Assembly: GCF_000524195.1 (NCBI RefSeq)
Contig: NW_020170413.1
Location: 297,460 to 361,459 of the forward strand
Direction: 5' to 3'
Length of the DNA: 64,000 nt
Origin: Echinococcus granulosus
Taxonomy: Eukaryota; Platyhelminthes; Cestoda; Cyclophyllidea; Taeniidae
Numbering within the stretch: position 1 is the first letter of the stretch; every line of letters begins with the position of its first letter. Under the pieces are notes generated by a model. The model saw only the letters and a program-made list of their open reading frames with translations. It searched no databases and was not told the origin of the DNA. The position numbers and the translations under genes were made by a program. Below, one piece after another: positions 36,272 through 48,804 of the stretch.

Positions 36272-38007
36272 CTGCATGCAGGGAGGGTAGCCAGGGTATG
36301 AATTATCATTTAAAAACCAAGAAAGCAAATCCTGTCGTGCAATTTAGCAAGAGTGCACTCTTAAATTTAAGCAAGAAAAAGAAGCTAACTTCAACAGATA
36401 TTGATGTTTAAACAATAGTGCGCTTTTAAAACTTGCCTAGACACCAATGTCCCACACTTTTCTGAGTACAATACTAACGGAAATAGGAGCAAAGCCAGGC
36501 CCGATACCATCACTTGGTCGTCCTGCAAAATCCATTCTCGCGTTTTTTTTGTTTCCCTTAGCCATTTTCAGGGTACCTCCCCTATTCCTTGTGGCTGTGT
36601 CTGCAGTAGTTGGATGTTTGAAGGGCTTCGCTTCTGTTACACTAGTAATGACACCATTCAAGCTTTTCAACCCACACAGTCGACTCCATTTGTGAGGTTC
36701 TTATAGTCCCACACCAGACGACAAAGATATTTGGGCTCTCGGGTTACGTGTCCGCTTTCTTCTCACAAATGCCGGAAGTGTGACAACACAACACTTTTTT
36801 GCGCCTATGGAGCGATTCAGCCGGGAGGTTTGGCATTTACCTTCGATTAGGGTTGGCAACTCTTTTATGCAGCAAGAACTGTCAGCGTAACGGACACTTG
36901 TTTCCGCATGGCACACTCCGTTGTTACAGGTTAAAGGTCCTACTCCACATTTCTTCTCACTGTTTCCGACGAAAACTTCTTCCAGAGTAGCACATTTTGC
37001 AATTTCTATCCCATTTATTTGTTACAGTCGTTTTTGTGAGGGCGCTATCCCTTGGGAGGGTGCAGTATAACCGAATGTCCTCACGTTTAAAAAAAATATA
37101 CGAAGCTATTTTCTTCTAATTCCTTCCTAGCGGGGCAAAAGATAGCTGTGAATTACACTTTTGTCAAACCTTTTGTCCCCAGAAGCCTCGACCCTAAACT
37201 CATCCGTTCCCATTTCACCTTCATTTCCTAACCTGGAGAAATATCACAGGAGAAGGAGGACGATAATGAACCAACTTGTCACTCTCATCCTGAAGTGTGT
37301 TATTCGGTTTTCGTGCGCGTACTTTTTGTGCTACGAGGTCTTGCATTGCCTTACAGGACCAAGAATGGGACTTTCTCTTAACTGAGTGACTAGTACCTGC
37401 TGCTTCCAAAGAAGTTTTTTTCATGCACATCTTCCGGTTGCATAGACCAGTGATCCCTTGGGTGAATAGTTATGCGTGTATTGGAAGTGTGCGACGTGTA
37501 GTGAGCAGATCGTTTGACGATTATTGCAACAGCACCGCGAAAGATGTTGATACGCTGACTCTCGTCAAGGGTTTTTTTTCATCCGTTAATGCATGGCATG
37601 TGAAACCAATTTCGTTGACTTTTATCACAATTTTCCCGGTTACTATGCTGCTAAATGAATTGCTTCTTCCGAAGAGCAATCCATCTGCCTTCGAGAGATG
37701 CAGCTTACATCACTAAGGTCCAAGTTAGATGGAATAAAGCTGTGACTTGTTAATAACTCTTTTAATGGCAAGGCAGCGCTAATTCCGCCAAACAAAACTT
37801 AAAGTGTGAAGACAGAGAGCTCATTTAATACGCTAAAAGACTACATCTTGGTGCTAAATCTGACCTACTTCTCTCACTTTCCATCAGATTGTAATACAAC
37901 ATTAAGCTTGTAAGCATAAAATATTTGATCACCTCTTAAATATCTTTTAATAATTATGGTGTTTAGTAGATGCATGATTTAAAGGCAGGTAAAGGGGAAT
38001 AAACCAC
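36272..38007 (-). other. septin intron (1.7 kb)
   Basis: Bounded by CAG|GTGGTT at 38007 and a CATGCAG acceptor at 36272. Short open stretches on both strands inside it have no domain and look like chance. Confidence 0.7.
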
Positions 38008-38109
38008 CTGCATAAAATGCCGCATCAAGAGGGTCTTGAGCGCCTGAAAATCATTGTGCTCCAAGCTGTCCGTCTCCACTGTTCCCCAGGGGTACACTCG
38101 ACACCTCAC
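38008..38109 (-). CDS. SEPT7-type septin, RxYPWG exon
   Basis: 34 codons, phase 0/0. The acceptor is TTTGTTGTAG and the donor ATGCAG|GTGGTT. It begins VRCRVYPWGTVETDSLEHND, which contains the near-invariant septin R-x-YPWG motif and the start of the septin unique element, then a Leu-rich helix ending RHFMQ. In septin structures the arginines before YPWG lie beside the bound guanine, and both are present here. The joined sequence GSK|VRCRVYPWG reads correctly across the 10.4-kb intron upstream. Confidence 0.93.
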
Positions 38110-41100
38110 CTACAACAAAGACGCGGAACTATGTGCGATCCAGTCACGAAGTAATCAGTAGTCGTTGCCATGTCTACAGGAACATACTACTCAAAATGGA
38201 AGAGGAATGTTTTTTTTGCTGCAAAACCGACAAACAAGTGAGCAGATGATTTTGTTGATAAACCAGAATTAGGAAACAGTTGGTGAATTGAAGAACAAAC
38301 TGATGGTCTATAGAGTATGTTATCATATACTGTTAATCTATAGCATTGGAGTGGAACCCTGTTCCTTAGCTTTTACGACTTTTCCAGTGGCTGCAGATGC
38401 AGGCACAATGCCTCATCACTGATGTCGAAAAAATTTCCGCAAGAACAAAATCAGTGACATGTCAATCTCGGCAACTGACCATTCAAAGTAAGAGGAGAGG
38501 GTTTCCTCGAATGTGACGAACCTTTAGACGAATCATCACCGAAGATCAAATTGGTAAATTCTTTGCGGAGAGTATGAGTTACATGTTACCAGCCATTGGC
38601 AACAGACTGCAACAAAACATTGTCCTGATTATTTTTGCTGAACAAGTAAATTAGAAATGACCCAATAAAGTGAATACAGCGTCAAAAAACTCGTGAAGCC
38701 AGAATTATCCAATCAGATAATCCTAGCTTTAAATAAACCAATAAGAAAAATTATCATTTTGGATATCCATAAATATTTCGAAATAGTCAAAGGTTAGATT
38801 TATTTTTTCTGTTTATGCATTAAGGAGAATCTTCTTAGTATTTTTTGAATTCCAGGATGGGTTTCACTTGTTTGCTTCCACATTTTAACCGCAGAAGATT
38901 GGGACGATGTGGGTCTTTTGCCACTAATTCAATATGACCTAGCGTGATAAGTGAATTTATCCATACGCACACCTCTTTGCACCAAAATACGATTTACCAC
39001 TTTTTCTAATCAGCACTCTTTCTGTCAGTTGTCATTTAGCATCAAATATTCTGATAGTAATAAAACAACCGTCTTCCTCCTTTAAATTGGTTGTTTAAGG
39101 TAAGAGGTGGTCAGTATGTACGAGACTGGCGACTGAGGAAATGCCATTGGCCCCTGAGGAGGAAACAAACCTCAAACCCGTAGAGGCCTGATTCTCTGTG
39201 CACTTTCACAATACTCATCCAATCAAAAAATGTCCTCTTTTAACCAATCCACTCGTTCCAAGGATGTGAAGGTATAAACGCTGAACCTGTTGCAACTGGG
39301 AATTATATATTTCGATTGTTTATCCAAAAGCAATAAATTAAACGAATTTTTTTGGTTTTCCACTTCTTTAAAATAAGTCGCAGTTGAATTAAGAATAAAG
39401 TTTGAACGCAAGAGTCTCATTTTGTAAAAAGGAAGAGCATTAGAATAACAGTTTGCACTACATGCTGGGTTTAATAATGATGAGGTGCAGGATTAAAAAG
39501 GAGTGTTCAATGAAATTAATTACCAATTGAAGAGTTGCCCTTTAAAATCACACCCCAGAGATTCACATCTTGGGTTCGGGCTTTGGAAAAAAAACACCTT
39601 TTTCTTTTGAAAGTTCGGATAAAATGTCCTACGGGAAGTTAAAATAGCCAAAAACCTTCAAAGTTGAGCTATTCTTCTCGAATGTATGCATAGAAAGGCA
39701 CTTTTATGGTTTGGTAAGGGGACCTTGTGACTTTCCATTTGAGGGCCAAAATTTTATCCGAAACTCTACCTACCGTGGCAGCAAACCACTGGCAAATGAC
39801 TGACACTAACAAACACTCATCTGAGGGCTTTGATGTTCAAAAGCTTGGATGAAAAATAAATTAACCTCGTTTGGAGGCATGCCAAAACGTTTGAATGAAC
39901 TGAATTTATACAAACTGAGGGAAATAGACACCAAGCATTAAAACGATTGATTGATAAGGCTATTAAATGCCCAGGCGATGGTAGGATTGTTTGTGCAAAA
40001 GATGCACCCGCTGTGGATATTTTTCAGTATCAGGTTAAGCCAGCAAAAACCATTTCTTTCCATAACAAAGTACTATAGTAGTGTTTTCTTTCTCAACCAC
40101 CCAATTGGGCACAGCCTAGGAGTGTGCGGTTGCAAACTTTAAAAAGTTAATTTGCAATTCAAGAATGAAATGCAGCCCGGGGAAACACACAGGGAGACAT
40201 GAAAAACACACAGCCAATTGAATGCATAATTGCTTGGGGCAACTTGGAACCGTGCATGTATTTCAGATGTCAAGACCAACCATTCCATGGTTCCACAGTT
40301 TGGTGGGGTGAACTAACTGACCAGTAATTGCTGTTTCTTAAGGAGCAGTTTGCCTTCTTATATGCCTTCGAGTAATTATCGAGCACCAACCCCTATTTTT
40401 TTGGTCTTTGACAAGAGTTCATTAGTAAGAAATAGGGTCGACAGCCAAACATACATACGCACACACCCAAAGCATGGTCGCCTGAGATGATGTGCTGCCT
40501 TGAAACGGTGTGATGGATAGTGAGTAGATCCTTTGAAGACAGCTGATGATATTCCCGCTCATTTTATGAACGAATAGTATCGGGAAGTGCCTCAGCATCA
40601 TAAGCTGATCAGTAAGGCAAGATGCATTCTTACAACACACGCAAGAAAATCGGTGGGTAAACTGATGTCTCATCACCAAGTGTCAACGCATGGTATTGGG
40701 GTGAGGAGCCTTGAAGTAGCCTTCACAACGCCTCTCCCCTTTCACGTAGTGTAATTGTGATTGCATTGTTTTATCATTCGAGTTACAATAAGCATTACTA
40801 AGTAACCTAAATTAGTGACGAGTTGATGTTAAATTTGTTTGTTCAATTAAACATACAAGATTTGCAAAGATCGGAAATAAAAGATGCTCCTAAACGTAAC
40901 AGATTTCAACCCGTTATTCGCCACCCAAATCAGGCGGTAAGTTCTAAAACCACGTCTTTAAGTAGTGCTATAATAACTTCTACAAAATCTGCAACTTTTA
41001 GACAAAAGTATACTTGATTTGTAAAGCAGACAAGTCCGACTTACATCGACCAAAGAGGAAACAGAAGAGAGCGCAATTATATCGTGCCGACAGACTAAGA

Positions 41101-42087
41101 CACATATTTATTCTTCACGATACATAACAAAAGGCAAAATAACGTCTCTAAACGGATTTATCACGTAACATCCGTGCAATCAAAACCCACCTTAATTAGC
41201 GAAGTAGCAGATTTACATACATTAAATCTTCCAGCCAACCTTAAATCAACTGTTTACATGAGTTTTTACTAGGGACACAGGAAGTAGTTTTGTTTTGCTT
41301 CGCAGACTCCCATCACTTTGACTGAATCCCACAGATGCGCACTTTTTGGGCCTCCAAAAATTTATGCAAAATTCGAATGAAATTAAAAATGATTTATCAA
41401 ACATGCAATGTTATGTGCGCTAAAATGTATTTACCACAGCGTCCCGGCGCTGCATTGTAATGCCTTCTAAAGCCTGGGGGAGGACCAATCGCCACAACTA
41501 TTTCCTGCCTTGCATAAGCATTTAACGGCGTTTACTTCGACTTACTGGAACGTAGACAACTAAGAAAGATAGGAAATGGGAGCTCTTAATGCAAAAAGGC
41601 GAAACAATGAATAAATCTAGGTCACTGGATGTTTGTTATAGCCATGGTCAAAATTTTCTGCCTAAATTCATCCTATAGCATCAACATTAAGCACTTTTAT
41701 AACCAAAAGGTCCATTTGTCAACTGCAAGATGGATCATTAAATGTAGTAGCGAAGACCATTTTTTGTACAAATTCCAGATCCTACAAAGATAGCAGCTTG
41801 ACCACTTGATTCTTGGGTTTTGGAAAAAAGTGCATCCTAAAATTAAATCAAACTGCTCCTGAAAAAAAGAAGTAAACAATGGATTGACCCTAATGTCTGC
41901 CTCCAATTTGTGGTTCTTAGATCCACTCTTGTTGCAATGAGCTACGAAGTTTCCCTATTGTCTGAAGATGATGGCAGCCGCTGCATTATTAACGCATGCT
42001 TTCTTGAGGGGGGAACACAAATACTGACCTCAGCCAGAATAGGGTGCTTCCACAATCATGCGTGCTGTTGGCCATGGTCCCCTTTCC

Positions 42088-42105
42088 CACACACACGCAC
42101 ACACA
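42088..42105 (+). repeat. (AC)n microsatellite
   Basis: Short, slightly interrupted AC tract inside the long septin intron. Confidence 0.8.
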
Positions 42106-43153
42106 AGGACGTTTGAAGATGGAAAGATTCAGTTGGAGTTGCTGACTGGGCGAAAAAGTGATTTCTGCCGGCTTTTCATGTCAAATTTTTCTTGGTTTTC
42201 GTCACGGAAAACCAATCATAAATGAGGAGTTACTTAATGTCAGAAATTGTCCGAACCAAATGAGAAGGTCATCTCCATTCCGCAAGTTATTTATTTCAGT
42301 AATAAGGGTATGCTTCTAATTCATTAGGAAGGCCTAGATGTGGAGAGATTAACATGGTTAATGTCGGAGAAAAATCGACTCGTTCCTTAATTCTGTCCCC
42401 ATAAAAAGACAACAAAAGGAAAACTGAAACACTTCATCCTGGTAATCGAAACCACTTATGCATGATAGTCAGGTAGAAATAGTTTGACATCTAGTGAATG
42501 GTGAATAGGAGTTGCCCATTATTGCTTAAAGAAAGAAAAAATGCAGATTACTGACCCATTGTTAGGGCTTTTCCGCAATAACGATCAATAATAGATGGGT
42601 TTCTGACACTTCCAAGGGAGATGCGAGGAAACAATGTACATTACCGATGGTAGGGGTTCTGCACAGAAGCGTCGATCACCTTCAAAAGTGTCCTGACTGA
42701 TTGGAAATCATGACATTTATTCTACTAGAAGATAAAATTTCATAAGGCTTTCATTATACCCCATCGATGACTCCATGGATTTGGGGAAATAACCAGAAGC
42801 TGACGCTCGCATGTTTTCAGAAATTATTTCTAAGTAGTTTTTTAGTGTTCATAATACGAAATACACTATCACATTTATATTTTCTGAAAAAAAAGCAAAT
42901 TATAGAATTTGCAGTTATTCCCCAGCAGGTAGCGATGACTTTGACAGAGATGAGTTGACAGGAAACAATTGTCTATGAAGCAAGAACATTCATCTAAAGG
43001 ATAATGAATAATGACTAGTAAAATAAGAGTACAAAATTCTGAGGGGAAATAATCGCTATTTCAAGCAGTCTCTGTTTTATGTAGCAGATTCTAATACCTT
43101 CAATGTCAGCTCCACATTTTATGTGGCACCTCCCGATCCGCCTGAACTCACTT

Positions 43154-43169
43154 GTCACGCATAGGTGAC
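43154..43169. repeat. GTCAC-N6-GTGAC palindrome, copy 3
   Basis: GTCACGCATAGGTGAC with outer flanks ACTT and GC, matching those of the copy at 17722 (ACTTGTCAC...GTGACGC). The spacer is not itself palindromic, so selection or ancestry is on the half-sites. Confidence 0.5.
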
Positions 43170-43592
43170 GCGTTTATTTAGCAAGGTCTAGAACTGAAGT
43201 ATCAGGGAGAAAGCAAAATAAATCTCGGTCATAGTCGTGATCCGCTTCTAAAATCTACCACGTATTTATCTTTATGTGACATAATGGTGGATCTTAAAAA
43301 CAATTTTTTGCCTCTGAGATCAAACAACTTGGATCTAGCCACTTCATTCCCTACCTTACTTTCATTTCTCACATGTCCGCTCCATCTGGCTTGAGGTCGA
43401 CCAATCGTCAAAGCGTGACTATCACCTGCAGTGATTCCAGAGAAGTGGAGAGGAGAAAGATGAGATATATAAAAGTGCAACATGGAATCGTTTCAAAGGT
43501 CAGCTTTGAGTAGGAATGAGATCATGAACAATAACATAGGGTAATTCATTCCCACCATAGTATCTTATGGACTAGGTGTAAGCCCTAGTTAT

Positions 43593-43641
43593 TCGGTCTT
43601 CAGCAAGTGCACGATTGTCAGCAAACAAGATACACTTGTCT
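43593..43641 (-). pseudogene. possible LINE-type reverse-transcriptase scrap
   Basis: The minus strand reads DKCILFADNRALAEDR. This resembles the catalytic [FY]ADD block of LINE reverse transcriptases, with Asn in place of the second Asp. A TGA lies five codons upstream of the LFADN core and a stop follows a few codons after. About 200 nt further along on the same strand is ARWSGHVRNESKV, reminiscent of the RWxGHV block near the end of such proteins. If real, it is a heavily deleted, dead copy. The match is only about 12 residues, so chance is quite possible. Confidence 0.25.
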
Positions 43642-45539
43642 GTTCAGCAAACTTGGCAACAGTAAGGTAATTCCTCATCACAAGTCAAACAGCCCATCGG
43701 TAGATGAACAAAACAGGCTACGGTGAACGGTACGTGATTGAAGCGGAGAACAAGTTATTAACAAGCTATGCAGCTTACTGCCTGTCGTCTATCACCTCAT
43801 GACATTTGCACGTGAGACTCGAATCCTCAACTCCCACGGCATTTCCAGTTGGCGTAGGTGCAACTAATTTTCCTCCCTCCCTCACCTTCTTGCATACATA
43901 AAGAAAGGCTTTTTGAGTGTGGGCTTTTTTTATTCTTCAGACTTTACAGAACATTTTTCGGTATTTTTGGCTTTGTTTAGTTGATTTTTACCACGTCGTT
44001 TTGAAATTGGTTACATTAAATAAGATTGCATCACTTTTACAAAATCACGTCCAAAAAACGCGTCTCCGATTTGAGGTGTTAGGTAATTTTCCACAAAGCT
44101 TACCCTTGCGGTGTCATGCCGTCTGCATCAATTAACAAAATTCAAAATTCTTGTAATGTTGTGGACGAAGGAATAATGCACTCAGTAATCCAGTTCAAGA
44201 GTTGGAAGAAGCTGTCTGTGCTGAGTAAGTCCAACACCAAGATGAGGTATTTCCTCATATCTAAGTAAATCGGCTCCGCCACTACGTTTACCATTTTCGC
44301 AGGCGCCAGATGGGGGAAACCATTTGCGCACTTTACTACTAAACTTTCCAGAGATGTTTACTTCGAAATTATTTGGAAAATATTTTCATAAGATTACAAG
44401 CACTGAAAAAAGGCTCATGAATTGGGTCCGCGGGAGAAAGGTAATGTAATCAAATGTCATCACAATATGACGTTATTTGCCCAAATATAGGTGCATTCGG
44501 CCAAGGAAAGTGAAAACACAATTAATTCGACACATATGCCAAACGCCAAATCGGTTTTAAGTAAATCAAAGAAAGTGGAAAGAATTTCACAAATCATTCG
44601 AACAAAAATGCTTTCGAAGGGGGTACTTTAAACTGGCAATTCGCCCGTTAATTTTTTACGAAATTCGGCTTTCGGCAACACTATGATAGTATAAAAAATA
44701 AATGTAGGCCAGTACTTAACAATTTCACACAAAATTGCTCCAAATTAAAAATGCCAATTTAGACATCAAATTTTTAAAACAAAAAAACGAGAAGTATGCA
44801 GACTTGCTTCCACATAAATACTCAACAAGTAACCCTAATGTTCATAATATTACATCCCGACAAAAAATCGCATTTAGCAAGCCAATTTAAGAATCCGTGT
44901 TTGACAGTTTTTTTGTAGGAAACATCAATTATTTTTATCACACAGACTACACGTCCACAATCAACTTTTAATCACAACAAACTGGGTCAAATCGGACCAC
45001 ATTTTTGTGCAGCTTTCATCCAGTAGAGCGGCATCTAGTTGATATAAACCTCTTGGCCCTAGCTAATGACAACTGTCATCACGAGTTGTCACATTCAATT
45101 AGCTGAGTCATAAATAATTGTGACGATCAATAGGCTGATAATTTATCAGCTACGGGAAAGTGAAATCTACTTGTGTACTTGTTGGCAATCTACTGCACTG
45201 GATAGAAATATCTACCTTCATAAACTCGTCGGAATAAACTGATAGTTATTAACAAAGTAAACAAATATGCTCCTATAATGCAAAAAGTCCATTTACATAA
45301 CTTTATCGGTTGAAATAACCACCATTTGCACACGTTTTAAAGCTAAACCCATACAGGGTTTCCTGTCTCCGTGAGAGGAAAAAAACCTGGCTCTAGTCCA
45401 ATCCACTTCTACCTCATGTTTAATTGCCAACTGCCTTATCAAAGCCCCAGAAAAGTGATAATTGCCAACTAAATAAATAGTCCCAGAAGAATGGACAGGG
45501 TCATACACCTCCCCGTCCCATTCTAAGGCCAGGTAGGAT

Positions 45540-45639
45540 NNNNNNNNNNNNNNNNNNNNNNNNNNNNNNNNNNNNNNNNNNNNNNNNNNNNNNNNNNNNN
45601 NNNNNNNNNNNNNNNNNNNNNNNNNNNNNNNNNNNNNNN
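45540..45639. other. assembly gap, 100 N
   Basis: Run of exactly 100 N inside the long septin intron, so the intron length is only nominal. Confidence 0.99.
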
Positions 45640-48543
45640 AGTTCGTAGGATGTCTTGTAAGAAAAAACCTGCATCCAACTGGATCGACGTGACTCAACTT
45701 TCCCTACGTTTTCTTGCATGCTTTTATTTGGTCTTTAACAGTAAATTCCCCTTGAACAATTGCGTCAACAATCCACCACAGAGTGATCACCTCGTTTGCT
45801 TAACGCACTTTTCAGCATAAAGCCATTTACCTCTACAAATTAGCCGACCAACTAGATAGCAGTCTAAGATGTGCGGTGTGTCCTCACGACGGATGGAAAT
45901 TTTTTGGAATTCAATGTCATTTCTTGTTAGTGCATGGCATGCGGATGGAGCCACCTAACTTGGCTTCCACCAAGACTTTTAGTTCCCAGTTGATGGGGTT
46001 GTAAAACAACTGATTTAACCCTGAAGGCACATTAAATAAGGTATTCACGATACGTTACCCGTTAGAAACTTTAAAATCCTTGGGGGGCATATAGTTCTTT
46101 GGTATTAGGAATGGAGGGGTCCCCTCAACCAGATCCATCAATCATAGAGTAATGCATCTTCATGCTCAGAATCAGACTAATCAAATAGTTTCTGAGAACG
46201 TAATTTCTGCCACCGTCGCACCTACTTCGGACGCCAAACAACAAATATGACGAGTGACTACTTTCAATTTCACCCTTTGGGTTGGGTTAGGCTCGGTTAG
46301 TAAAGAAAAAAAGTGTCAAATCACATCGATCAGGCTCATTCAACTGACGTTTTATGATATGGACATTCAGAATAAAGGGCGCAATAGGAAATAACGAAAG
46401 ACTGAGGCGGATATTTATGCCTTATGATGCATAGTGGTCACTTTGGAATGCGCTTAGGAAAGGTAAAGTATTCCAAAAGAAACTATCCAGGTTTAGTTAT
46501 TAAAACTGTAACCCTCTCTGGCCTTTTGTGCGCCAGTAACAATTCTTCTTCCAAAATCGAATGATTTACCACTCCAAAGAATATGGAAATGGAAAGGCAG
46601 CGGCCTCTTATACTCCTTAACCGTAACTATTTTCACTGCCAATTCCGTACCATTGTTCCCTGTATTTTCTTGTGAGAGCATTACCATATTCTACCAGATT
46701 CACCTCTCCCAACAACTTCTCAAAAGTGATTGACATACGCACGCCTTGGCCGTAATCATTGTTTGGTGTCATGCTCGGTGGGTGTCCGAGGGCTTCTGAG
46801 CACTGGTAGTGCGGCTAATTACGGACTGATACGGTAGCATCTTTGAAGTTTTGACATTGTCGGTATTTTTAACAACTTCAGCTCCATCAGATAGCCAATC
46901 TTAAGAATGAATTCCTCAAAATGGTGTTATGCGGAACAGCACGTTTCTTCCATACACTTTGATCATGAGTTTATACGTTTAAACAGAGCACTTCATTTTT
47001 TTAAAGGAAAATGTTATTCCTTACATCAAGCACTTAATTATAGCCCCTTAGTAAAAAGCAAATAATTGTTCATGTAAAAAGACCGGTTTTAAATCCAATT
47101 GCGCGTGTATTTCTTAGCACATAGCATCATCATCATTATTATCATTTGTCAGAATTTTAGGAAAGCTAGGAATTTTAGCGAACGACTTGTTACCAATAGT
47201 TTGGAGGGAACCACGTCATGTCACGCCTAGTTAATTTATTGCAAAGAGAGTGTTTACTGCTGCCAGATTAATGACAGAAAAGTATTTTAAAACTCCATCT
47301 GCGCAAAACCTCAACCAGTGAGGATTTTATAGCGCCATTTAAGAACACCTTCCTCACCACCAGGAGCCTACCTACATCAATGCTGTACCAGGCGCAAATC
47401 ATTTCAAGCATTATGCAGAGGCATTTCGCATCCAGGTCCCTGCAGCTATGCTCCCTACGTGTGAAAAAATATTTTTTGTGACTTTCAATCCCAAACCACC
47501 CATACTGGATGTACGAGTGACATCGTTGTTTCGTATGCACATTTATCAAGCCCCGTACGGTCACAATCTTAAAAGATCGTGGAAAATTGCTTTGAGTATT
47601 AGTAGTTCATTTGAAAAATTTATAATTACATCAGTAAAAAGATGTTCTTTTCTTGTTTCCATGTGTTATATCGTCAAAAAATGATCTGAGAACCTTTTTC
47701 TGTTTAATTACTATCAGGGTTAACGTACTTTCCAAAATGCAGCAGCAACACCGATTTAGCTGATTCAATACTCCTTAAAGTAGTTACAAAAGAGAAAATT
47801 TAGCCCGAGTGAGCAAAAAATATGAAGGCTGACATCAGAGCCATTAAAACCAAATTAAATCATTGCTAGAGACTGTAATATCATAGGTTCCGAACAATAT
47901 CTAACACAAGGGAGAAAGAAGGATTCGATTTAAAGAAAATGAAGTCACTTGTAAAGCAACTTGTTTACAATGTAAAAAGTTGTGTATTCTGGATACGTTC
48001 TGTCGACTCAATAGCTCCTCTGGGTCAAAAAATGACCTAGTAGGTGATTGGTTTGCATTAAAATGACAAAAACGTAGGTAGTGAAAACAAAAGTAGGACT
48101 CAAATTCAAAACAATTTCTTAGTGCTTTAGCACTCAAGTACACAATTGTGTTTGTTGCCCAGCCCTAGGCGCTACTTCCTAAGTGGGATGCTTCGATGTG
48201 GCTCCTCAATACAGGACGTGAAAGACGGACCCCTCCGAAGTTGGCGAGAAAAAATTACCATTGAAATGAGGTGTCTTGAAAGGACAAATGCTATATGACC
48301 TTCTTTTTCACCTTTCTGCGGTAGTATTGTCATGGTTAATGAAAAACAGCAATCATAGCGACCACTGCAGACCATGTCTTTCAGCGCCTCTGCACGCATT
48401 TTTGTCGTATGCCTAAAAAATTTGCGGTAGCAGTTCAGGTTCCACAGTAATCTACTCCTACATTCTTCAACTAGACACGGTTAGTAAAGATCTGGTAATC
48501 AAGCAGTACTTTAGACAGACAGGAAAGTATTTCGTACACCCAC

Positions 48544-48804
48544 CTTCGAGCCATCCTCCTTCGTGATGACATGCGAGCTGGTGCAGACGGCAAAGGGTTG
48601 TCGCAACCGTAGACGTTTCACCTCGGCAATACGACTATTGGATGTGGCAGCAGCAACGGAAGAGGTCTCAGGAATAGCGGAAAGTGGGAAATCGTATGTG
48701 TGTATGTCTTCGCGAAGCAGCTGGCTCTGCACAGCGGTCTTGAAGAGACGACACTCCTCCACCGTCATTGTGTCCGCCTTCGCGATGATTGGGATGATGT
48801 TCAC
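48544..48804 (-). CDS. SEPT7-type septin, G4 exon
   Basis: 87 codons, phase 0/0. The acceptor is TTTCCTTTTCAACATAG above GTGAACATC, and the donor is TCGAAG|GTGGGT. The GTG is an internal Val codon, not a start. It begins VNIIPIIAKADTMTVEECRL. AKAD (local residues 8-11) is the G4 motif that recognises guanine, and T.EEC..FK points to the SEPT7 group. The loop at local residues 41-59 is Ser/Ala-rich where relatives have a polyacidic stretch. FAVCTSS (71-77) stands where septins have a VVGSN-like G5 loop, so the usual Gly is Thr. Septins are filament-forming GTP-binding cytoskeletal proteins. The P-loop, G3 and switch exons are not in the window. Confidence 0.93.

Larger units (their letters stand above)
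38110..48543 (-). other. 10.4-kb septin intron
   Basis: Joins AAG|GTGGGT at 48543 to TTGTAG at 38110 in phase 0. It contains a 100-N gap (45540-45639), a third GTCAC-N6-GTGAC palindrome (43154), a short (AC)n tract (42088-42105), and a possible reverse-transcriptase remnant on the minus strand (43.59-43.64 kb). An 80-codon minus-strand open stretch abuts the gap (45293-45539). It has no recognised domain. Confidence 0.6.
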
